A stretch of DNA of 6,350 nucleotides from JANNHP01 sp031404455 (lineage in GTDB: Bacteria > Planctomycetota > JAJSAM01 > JAJVHW01): assembly GCA_031404455.1 (NCBI GenBank), contig JANNHP010000416.1, forward strand, positions 1 through 6,350. Direction: 5' to 3'. Shown piece by piece: positions 1-4,827 of the stretch (position 1 is the stretch's first letter; every line of letters starts with the position of its first letter). The translations under genes and the position numbers were made by a program. The notes below the pieces were generated by a model. It was given only the letters and a program-made list of their open reading frames with translations. It was not told the DNA's origin and did not search any database.

Positions 1-73
1 GGGACTATGGCTGGGACTATGGATGCGGAGCGCTGCCGTAAGTCACAGCGGGATCTAGTGGTTACGAAATCGC

Positions 74-148
74 TGGTACCCCCATCAGGATTCGAACCTG
101 AACCACCGGCTCCGGAGGCCGGTACTCTATCCATTGAGCTATGGGGGC
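74..148 (-). tRNA. tRNA-Arg, anticodon CCG
   Basis: Reads CGG arginine codons. On the minus strand a complete cloverleaf can be drawn. The acceptor 5' arm GCCCCCA (148 to 142) pairs with TGGGGGT (84 to 78). The D stem is GCTC/GAGT around an 8-nt loop containing GG. The anticodon stem CCGGC/GCCGG (118-122 with 106-110) encloses the loop CTCCGGA, which places the anticodon CCG at 113-115. The variable region is 4 nt, and the T stem TCAGG/CCTGA carries the loop TTCGAAT. The discriminator base is A (77) and the CCA end is encoded (74-76). The first acceptor pair is a G1-U72 wobble, and the D stem also has a G-U pair (10-25). A15 and U48 are suitable for the Levitt pair. The gene points away from the acetyltransferase gene to its right. 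No clear T-run terminator is visible in bases 1-73. Confidence 0.96.
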
Positions 149-160
149 AACCGGGCAGCG

Positions 161-166
161 AGATTA
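161..166 (-). promoter_or_regulatory. Possible -10 element for the tRNA-Arg gene
   Basis: On the minus strand these bases read TAATCT, which keeps the T, A and final T of the TATAAT consensus (3 of 6). It ends 12 nt before the mature tRNA 5' end, a sensible distance for a short tRNA leader. The hexamer 17 bp further upstream (184-189, TACGCA) matches TTGACA poorly. This is one of the few AT-rich spots in the gap between the tRNA and the next gene, but the call rests on position and weak similarity only. Confidence 0.25.
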
Positions 167-262
167 GGAAGGTCGCGACGGCCTGCGTAGGGATATCCGC
201 CGCGACGGGTTGCGGCGGGCCGAGACTCCAGCGACGAGTCCCCTTGGCCGAGGAATCCCACG

Positions 263-1054
263 ATGCTCGAGATCCGTGACATCACCTCGTCGAACCTGCC
301 CGACGCCGCGCGCCTCTGCGTCGCCGGGAAGTCGCTCTCCGACCGGCCGCGCGCGTTCACGCGGGAGGTGGAGCTCGATTCGACGCGCTGCAAGCTGTCG
401 CTCCTGCGCGAGCAGATGGCGGCCGGCGGCAAGGCGCACGCGGCGTATCGCGACGGCATGCTCGTCGGCTACCTCGAGTACCACCCGATCGAGAAGGCGC
501 TGGCGCCGCTCGAGGGCGAGAGCTGCCACGTGGTCCAGTGCGTGCGGGTGCCGGAGCTCCTCGAGCGGATGGAGGTCGAAGCGGCGCTCATCGAGCACGC
601 GGCGTCGCACCTGCCGTCGTCGCGCGGCCTCGCGGTGATCGCCCGGGAGAAGGTCTGGACTGCGTGCGGGTTCGCCGACGCCGTCCACGAGGCGTCGGAG
701 GTCAACGGGTTCGAGCGCGTGCTCTGGTGGAGGCAGATCGGTCCCGGCGACCCGCCGAAGTTCGCTGCGGTGGACCGCAAGCTGCCTCGCATCCCGGGGA
801 AGTCCCGCGTGGACCTGTTCGCCGCCGACCGCTGCCCGTGGGACCGCTACGTGTTCGACATGGTCCGCGGCATCTGCGACCGGATGAAGAGCGACGTCGT
901 CGTCTACGAGACCGACTGCAACAAGCGTCGCAACGTGCTCAGGTCCGGGGTCTCCTGCGCGATCGCGGTGAACGGCCTCTTCCAGCCCTGGGTCCGTCCG
1001 CACCGCCTGCCCGACGAGCACATGATCCGGCGCGTCCTCGAAGACTCGGTCTAG
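263..1054 (+). CDS. GNAT-like acetyltransferase with YoaP-like thioredoxin-fold C-terminal domain
   Basis: Predicted cytoplasmic protein of 263 residues with no signal peptide or membrane segment. Residues 1-160 look like a GNAT N-acetyltransferase: a sheet segment AYRDGMLVGYLEY (61-73), VVQCVRV (90-96), a long helix near 102-117, and a late WTACGFADAV element (132-141). Residues 181-263 form a second domain with RVDLFAADRCPWDRY at its start and a CAIAVNG strand near 232-238. This resembles the YoaP-like C-terminal domain found attached to GNAT domains in Bacillus YoaP and relatives, which has a thioredoxin-like fold with CP at the position of the redox motif. Only one cysteine (C191, followed by PWD) is in that motif; C219 and C232 lie further on. 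The stretch that should form the acetyl-CoA pyrophosphate loop (ERMEVEAA, 101-108) lacks the usual glycines, so catalysis is uncertain. The ATG is supported by AGGA at 251-254, 8 nt upstream. It is divergent from the tRNA and stands alone. The substrate is unknown. Confidence 0.75.
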   Translation: MLEIRDITSSNLPDAARLCVAGKSLSDRPRAFTREVELDSTRCKLSLLREQMAAGGKAHAAYRDGMLVGYLEYHPIEKALAPLEGESCHVVQCVRVPELLERMEVEAALIEHAASHLPSSRGLAVIAREKVWTACGFADAVHEASEVNGFERVLWWRQIGPGDPPKFAAVDRKLPRIPGKSRVDLFAADRCPWDRYVFDMVRGICDRMKSDVVVYETDCNKRRNVLRSGVSCAIAVNGLFQPWVRPHRLPDEHMIRRVLEDSV

Positions 1055-1108
1055 GAGTCCGTCCGAGAAGGGTCCGCCGCAGGAAGACGTCCTCGGCGGC
1101 CGGACTCC
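1054..1108 (+). terminator. Two-tier stem-loop after the GNAT gene, possible terminator
   Basis: Starting on the last base of the stop codon, GGAGTCCG (1054-1061) pairs perfectly with CGGACTCC (1101-1108). Inside it, CCGCCG (1074-1079) pairs with CGGCGG (1094-1099) and AGGA (1081-1084) with TCCT (1090-1093), with one bulged C and a 5-nt loop. The two tiers are separated by a lopsided internal loop (1062-1073 against 1100). The structure is strong and sits exactly at the gene end, but no T-run follows on either strand. It is therefore not a classical intrinsic terminator; it could instead be an mRNA 3'-end stabiliser or a chance GC-rich fold. Confidence 0.35.
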
Positions 1109-1192
1109 CAGACAGTGGCGGCGGCGTCGTCGGCGAGTTCGGGCGCCGTCGGCCGCGCCACTTGTTCAGTCATCGACGGGCCGCGCCTTGCG

Positions 1193-1224
1193 CACGGTTT
1201 CCGTGGGGCACGGCCCGTGTCCCC
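1193..1224 (+). promoter_or_regulatory. Alternating CACGG/CCGTG dyads upstream of the glycosyltransferase operon
   Basis: Four short complementary segments follow one another: CACGG (1193-1197), CCGTG (1201-1205), CACGG (1209-1213) and CCGTG (1215-1219). The first two form a perfect 5-3-5 dyad, and the second and third form another perfect 5-3-5 dyad. The third region can also close an 8-bp hairpin, GGGGCACG against CGTG-T-CCCC (1205-1224), with one bulged T and a triloop. The pairings exclude each other. The cluster sits 57-88 bp upstream of the methyltransferase ATG. It could be a double operator for a dimeric regulator, a switching leader RNA, or a chance product of GC-rich sequence; the sequence alone does not decide. 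Confidence 0.3.
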
Positions 1225-1257
1225 TGGTCGGCCGCGGACGCTCGCGGGTGACGGGGC

Positions 1258-1263
1258 TACGAT
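1258..1263 (+). promoter_or_regulatory. Possible -10 element for the three-gene operon
   Basis: TACGAT matches TATAAT at 4 of 6 positions, including the key first T-A and final A-T. It ends 17 nt before the ATG at 1281, which would give an mRNA leader of only about 10 nt. That fits the lack of a visible Shine-Dalgarno sequence in front of this ATG. No convincing -35 hexamer is found 16-19 bp upstream, so this is a tentative call. Confidence 0.22.
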
Positions 1264-1280
1264 GCTCCGCCCGCCACCCC

Positions 1281-1997
1281 ATGACCACCGCACCGGCACC
1301 CTTCGACTACGGGCAGATCGCACCCGGCTACTACGACGACGTCTATCGCCGCCGCCGCGGAGTCCAGTCGAAGTGGCACCACCTGAAATTCGAGGCGGTG
1401 CGGCGCGAAGCAGGCGCGCTCGCGCCGCTCCTCGACGTCGGCTGCGGCCCGGGGACGTTCCTCGGCTCGATCGAGGACGGGCGCGAGTGCCTCGGGCTCG
1501 ACGTCGCCGCGGAGCAGGTGGAGTTCGCGCGCCGCGTCCACGGCACGGCGGCGCGGCGGTTCGAGGTGATGACGGACGGGCGCCTGCCCGTCCCGGACGG
1601 CACGTTCGCGGTCGCGACGATGATCGAGGTCGTCGAGCACCTCGCCGATCCGGTCGCGGCGCTGCGCGAGGCCGCGCGGGCGCTCCGTCCGGGCGGAAGG
1701 CTCGTCGTGACGACGCCCAACTACGCGAGCCACTGGCCGCTGCTCGAGTGGCTCGTCGGGAAGCTCTCGCCGGTGGACTACGAGCACCAGCACGTCACCC
1801 GCCTGAAGGCCCGCTCCCTGCGCGAGTGCCTCGAAGCGGCGGGTCTCTGCGGCGTGAAGGTGACGCCGTTCCTGCGCGCGGCGCCCTTCGCCGCGGCGCT
1901 CTCGTGGCGGATGTCGGACCGTGTCGCGCGGTTCGAGGAGCGGGTGCCGCTCTTACCTGGCGCGCTCCTCCTCGGCGTCGGCGAGAGGCCGCGTTGA
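1281..1997 (+). CDS. Class I SAM-dependent methyltransferase
   Basis: Predicted soluble protein of 238 residues that would transfer a methyl group from S-adenosylmethionine. Motif I, the SAM-binding loop, is LLDVGCGPGTF (50-60). The acidic residue at the end of strand 2 is D74 in LGLDVAAEQ. The motif IV/post-loop region is MIEVVEHLADP (114-124), followed by ALRPGGRLVVTTPN (134-147), the usual order in the Methyltransf_11/23 (UbiE/UbiG-like) group. The 238-residue length is normal. The ATG at 1281 was chosen because the family fold begins soon after it (FDYGQIAPGYYDDVY, 8-22). An in-frame GTG at 1248 and ATG at 1188 would add arginine-rich sequence that looks like intergenic DNA. There is no clear Shine-Dalgarno sequence before 1281. 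The gene overlaps the following synthase gene by 4 nt and so is probably co-translated with it. The acceptor is not identifiable; a sugar, polyprenyl lipid or quinone-like compound are all possible, and the neighbours favour glycan or lipid-linked work. Confidence 0.88.
   Translation: MTTAPAPFDYGQIAPGYYDDVYRRRRGVQSKWHHLKFEAVRREAGALAPLLDVGCGPGTFLGSIEDGRECLGLDVAAEQVEFARRVHGTAARRFEVMTDGRLPVPDGTFAVATMIEVVEHLADPVAALREAARALRPGGRLVVTTPNYASHWPLLEWLVGKLSPVDYEHQHVTRLKARSLRECLEAAGLCGVKVTPFLRAAPFAAALSWRMSDRVARFEERVPLLPGALLLGVGERPR
1983..1988 (+). promoter_or_regulatory. Ribosome binding site supporting a TTG start
   Basis: GAGAGG lies inside the end of the methyltransferase gene, 5 nt before TTG at 1994. 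The alternative in-frame GTG at 2003 would be 14 nt away, too far for normal use. The TTG shares bases with the methyltransferase stop (TTGA), the typical arrangement for translational coupling. Confidence 0.5.
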
Positions 1998-3085
1998 GCG
2001 TCGTGCCCGAACTGACGATCGTGGTCCCGACGCTGAACGAGCGGGAGAACGTGCGCGAGATCGCGTCGAGCCTCGCCGCGGTGATGACGCGGGCGGGGAT
2101 CTCGCACGAGGTCGTGTTCGTGGACGACGATTCACCCGACGGGACGTGGCGGGAGGTGGAACTCCTGGCCCGCGAGCGCCCCGAGGTCCGGCTCGTTCAC
2201 CGCATCGGCCGCAAGGGACTGTCCTCCGCCGCGTTCGAGGGCATGCTCACTGCGCGCGGCGAGTACGTGGCCGTGATGGACGGCGACCTGCAGCACGACG
2301 AGACGATCCTGCCGGAGATGCTCGCCCGCATGAAGGCCGGGGCCGACATCGCGATCGGCTCGCGCTACTGCGACGAAGGGAGCGTGGGCGCGTGGGCGCA
2401 GGGGCGGGAGAAGATGAGCCGGCTCGCCACCGTCGCGGCGCGCCGCGTGCTCTCGCAGAACGTGACCGACCCGCTGAGCGGCTTCTTCGTGTGCCGGACG
2501 TCGCTCGCGCGGGAGGCCGCCCGCCGCGTGTCGCAGCGCGGGTTCAAGCTCCTCGTGGAGATCCTGGGTTCGGACCCGCGGCTCACCGCCGTCGAGGTGC
2601 CGTACACGTTCCGCACGCGGCGGACGGGCGACAGCAAGATGTCCGGCTCGGTCGTCGAGGAGTACCTGGTCTTCCTCTACGGACGCACCTTCGGACGCTT
2701 CGTCCCCCTCAGATTCGCGAAGTACTGCACCGTGGGACTCGCCGGAGCGCTCGTGAGCATGGGGGTCGTGGCGGCGTGCTGGAAGGGGCTCGGGCTCTCG
2801 TTCGGGCTCTCGGTCGCCCTCGGGACCGAGCTCGCGATCGTGTGCAACTTCGTCCTGAACAACCGCTGGACGTTCCGCGACCACGCCGCGATCGGGCGCG
2901 AGGCGATCTTCGTGTTCCTGAGGTACCAGGCGGTCTGCGTCGTCGGGGCCTTGGCGAGCTACAGCATCACGGTGACGCTCTACGAGCACGACGCGGAGTG
3001 GATGGTCGCCGCACCGGTCGGAGGGTTCGTGGGCGCGCTCTGGAACTACGCGATGGCGAAGATGTTCGCGTGGCGGGTGGGCTGA
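1994..3085 (+). CDS. GT2 polyprenyl-phosphate glycosyltransferase fused to a GtrA-like membrane domain
   Basis: Protein of 363 residues from the TTG. Residues 7-230 are a GT-A fold family 2 domain of the dolichol-phosphate mannose synthase/GtrB type: IVVPTLNERENV (9-20), nucleotide-binding VDDDSPDGT (43-51), the metal-binding DGD (96-98) within MDGDLQHD, IGSR (121-124), DPLSGFFVCR (159-168) and RTGDSKMS (210-217). This family moves a sugar from UDP- or GDP-sugar to polyprenyl phosphate on the cytoplasmic face. Residues 238-363 match GtrA: LRFAKYCTVGLAGALVSM (239-256), a second membrane segment with NFVLNNRWTFRDH (285-297), a third near 305-325 and a fourth near 338-354. GtrA-like proteins are small four-helix membrane proteins thought to help lipid-linked sugars cross the membrane. 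The fusion therefore combines synthesis and presumed flipping. The start is TTG at 1994 (GAGAGG 5 nt upstream); GTG at 2003 is the alternative. The methyltransferase stop overlaps by 4 nt, and the GT39 gene follows after 3 nt. The sugar is unknown. Confidence 0.92.
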   Translation: MSVVPELTIVVPTLNERENVREIASSLAAVMTRAGISHEVVFVDDDSPDGTWREVELLARERPEVRLVHRIGRKGLSSAAFEGMLTARGEYVAVMDGDLQHDETILPEMLARMKAGADIAIGSRYCDEGSVGAWAQGREKMSRLATVAARRVLSQNVTDPLSGFFVCRTSLAREAARRVSQRGFKLLVEILGSDPRLTAVEVPYTFRTRRTGDSKMSGSVVEEYLVFLYGRTFGRFVPLRFAKYCTVGLAGALVSMGVVAACWKGLGLSFGLSVALGTELAIVCNFVLNNRWTFRDHAAIGREAIFVFLRYQAVCVVGALASYSITVTLYEHDAEWMVAAPVGGFVGALWNYAMAKMFAWRVG

Positions 3086-3088
3086 GCC

Positions 3089-4822
3089 ATGGGCGATCGG
3101 CACGACGACCGCGGCGGCACCCGGCGATCCGACTGGGCGATCCTCGGCGCGATCCTCGTCCTCGCCGCGGCGATCCGGTGGCCGCACCTCACCGGTCGCG
3201 AGCTCTGGCTCGACGAGACGACGCGCGTCCGGATGTCGCTGCTCTCGTGGGACGGCGCGTGGGACCGGCTCGCGTACCTCGACCCGATCAAGTCGCCGTA
3301 CCTGGTCCTCTTCCACAAGGCGTGGACCGCCGTCGTGGGCACCGGCACGATCCTCGCGATGCGCGGATACGGCGGACTCCTCGGCGTCGCGCTCGTCGCG
3401 GCGGCGTGGTTCGCGGCTCGCGCCGCGTGCGGACGCCGTGCCGCGCTCGTTGCGGCGCTCGTCTTCGCGGCCGACCCGTTCTACGTCCGTCATTCCATCG
3501 AGATCCACACGTACGGACCGGCCATGCTCCTCGTGATGGCGATCTGGGCGCTGGTGCTCGGCGCGCGGGAGATCTCGCGGCGCCGCGCGCTCGCGGTGCT
3601 CCTCCTCGGCGGCGTCGCCGTGGGGACGTTCCCCGCGCTCGGGCTCTCGCTCGCGCCGCTCTGCCTCGTGCCGGCCGTCCGGCGGTTCCGGAACTTCGGC
3701 ACTCTGGCCGCGGGGTTCGCGCTGTCGCTCGCGCTGGCGCTGCCGCCCGTGCTCCGGGTGCACGCGTCCACGCAGGTCCACGCGTCCGCGTACACCGCCG
3801 GGATCGCGTGGAGTCCCTACTTCAACGTGAAGACGACTCCATGGGAGGTGCTCGCGCGGATCGGCGGCGTGGACGTGCGGCAGGGCGGGGCGACGTGGGC
3901 GATGCGGGCGGGCGTGCTCTTCGTCTGCACGGGCCTCGTCGTGGTGCTGATGCTGACGAGGCCGCCCGCCGGAGAGCGGGAGGGCTGGTGGAAGCGCGCG
4001 GCGCTCCTCGCGTCGGGCCTCGTCCCCCCGGTCGCGCTCTGCGTGATCTCGAGGATGGGCGTGTCGGTCTTCAACGACCGCTACCTCCACGCGACGGCGT
4101 CGACGCTTCCGATCGCGTTCGTCGCCGCGATCGAGCACGGTGTCCTCGCGCGGGGCCGCGGAGCCGCGGGACGCGCGGCCGCGGTGCTCGCCGGCGCGAT
4201 CGCGGCGACCGTCGCGGGATCGCTCGCCGTCGGCGTCGCCGGGATGGCCGCAGCGGGCGATGCCTTCCCCAAGGACACCGCGAGCTACCGCTACGTCTGC
4301 AACGGGACTTTCGACGCGATGGCCCGCCGCGACGGGACGCCGCCGCTCGTCCTCGTGCACGGCGAGGCGCAGGCGACGCAGATGCTGATCCGCTGCGATC
4401 CGGCGCTGTTCGCGCGCACCGACGTCAGGCACCTCACGACCCGCGCGTGGGTCGATGCTGAGGGCGCTCGCGACTTCGGCAAGGTCGCGATCCCGCACGC
4501 GTACGGCTGGCCCTTCGGCCTCACGGAGCTCGCGGGACGCAGCATCTCGATCGCGCCGGACGACGCGGGCGCGCTGGTGCGCACGCGCGGCGCGGCCTGG
4601 GTCGTCCTCGAACGCGAGCGCGTCAACCGGCAGCGGCAGCTCGAGGACGAGGAGACGCCTCTCCTCGACGAAGCCATCGCGCAGCTCGACCGGCCGCCCG
4701 GCGCCGAGCGCGACCGGCGCGCGACGACGGCCGTCTTGCGCTACCTCGGTCTGCCCGGGGACTCGAAGGCGAGCGTGGAGTGGGGACCGTCGATCGCGGT
4801 CGTGAAGATCGACCTGCGCTGA
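3089..4822 (+). CDS. GT39/PMT-like integral membrane glycosyltransferase (ArnT/dolichyl-P-mannose type)
   Basis: Protein of 577 residues, probably in the inner membrane with the GT-C fold, using a polyprenyl-phosphate sugar as donor. After a charged N-terminus comes a membrane helix (16-34), then ELWLDET (38-44). The acidic pair D42-E43 is in the first outer loop, where this superfamily has its catalytic acid. The stretch KSPYLVLFHKAW (68-79) and later DPFYVRHSIEIHTYG (129-143) match the conserved outer-loop patterns of the PMT_2 group. Further hydrophobic segments lie near 93-113, 116-128, 144-158, 168-197, 203-222, 273-290, 303-321, 336-353 and 362-388. FNDRYLHATASTLP (328-341) resembles the RY motif at the start of a late helix in this family. 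Residues 390-577 are largely polar and form an extra C-terminal domain, probably periplasmic. The ATG follows the synthase stop by 3 nt, with GGGTGGG at 3075-3081 as ribosome site. It is the likely user of the lipid-linked sugar made upstream. Whether it acts on protein, lipid or polysaccharide cannot be told. Confidence 0.83.
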   Translation: MGDRHDDRGGTRRSDWAILGAILVLAAAIRWPHLTGRELWLDETTRVRMSLLSWDGAWDRLAYLDPIKSPYLVLFHKAWTAVVGTGTILAMRGYGGLLGVALVAAAWFAARAACGRRAALVAALVFAADPFYVRHSIEIHTYGPAMLLVMAIWALVLGAREISRRRALAVLLLGGVAVGTFPALGLSLAPLCLVPAVRRFRNFGTLAAGFALSLALALPPVLRVHASTQVHASAYTAGIAWSPYFNVKTTPWEVLARIGGVDVRQGGATWAMRAGVLFVCTGLVVVLMLTRPPAGEREGWWKRAALLASGLVPPVALCVISRMGVSVFNDRYLHATASTLPIAFVAAIEHGVLARGRGAAGRAAAVLAGAIAATVAGSLAVGVAGMAAAGDAFPKDTASYRYVCNGTFDAMARRDGTPPLVLVHGEAQATQMLIRCDPALFARTDVRHLTTRAWVDAEGARDFGKVAIPHAYGWPFGLTELAGRSISIAPDDAGALVRTRGAAWVVLERERVNRQRQLEDEETPLLDEAIAQLDRPPGAERDRRATTAVLRYLGLPGDSKASVEWGPSIAVVKIDLR

Positions 4823-4827
4823 TCAGC
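4818..4827. other. Abutting convergent stop codons within a 10-bp palindrome
   Basis: GCTGATCAGC is a perfect palindrome. The TGA of the GT39 gene occupies 4820-4822 and the TGA of the M16 gene, on the other strand, occupies 4823-4825, leaving no intergenic base. No stem-loop with a T-run is visible here, so transcription from either side may run into the opposite gene. The palindrome itself largely follows from two abutting TGA codons (TGATCA). Confidence 0.6.

Noticed and set aside
1..24. 12-bp tandem direct repeat (GGGACTATGG twice, at 1-10 and 13-22)
   Set aside because: Only two copies at the window edge; it cannot be judged as a repeat array or attachment site without the sequence to the left.
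74..100. tRNA 3' end as an integration site for a mobile element
   Set aside because: I saw no second copy of the tRNA 3' end and no integrase in the window. Any element would lie to the left, outside the visible sequence.
224..240. Small hairpin GACTC/GAGTC just upstream of the GNAT ribosome site
   Set aside because: Only 5 bp with a 7-nt loop, too weak to call a regulatory element.
164..1021. Minus-strand open frame opposite the GNAT gene
   Set aside because: Its translation is low in recognisable motifs, while the plus-strand frame has a ribosome site and domain structure.
1051..1173. Possible 40-residue minus-strand gene in the gap before the operon
   Set aside because: It has no ribosome binding site and mixed third-position use, and it lies over the two-tier hairpin. 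Nothing supports translation.
1151..1187. 9-bp direct repeat GGCCGCGCC at 1151-1159 and 1179-1187
   Set aside because: Pure G/C words of this size recur by chance in DNA of this composition.
1188..1280. Upstream ATG (1188) or GTG (1248) starts for the methyltransferase
   Set aside because: The added residues are Arg/Gly-rich with no family similarity, and the ATG at 1281 directly precedes the expected N-terminus.
3758..3793. Imperfect 18-bp tandem repeat encoding VHAST-Q / VHASA-Y
   Set aside because: Two copies only, in frame inside the GT39 gene; a small local duplication or chance, with no sign of function.
1921..4461. Very long plus-strand open frame overlapping the same genes in another frame
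   Set aside because: Arginine-rich low-complexity translation with no motifs; the real genes occupy the other frames.
2132..4498. Very long open frame on the minus strand opposite the two glycosyltransferase genes
   Set aside because: It is antisense to two genes with clear family motifs, is dominated by Arg, Glu, Asp and His, and has no recognisable domain. Such frames are expected where G/C-ending codons leave few stops.
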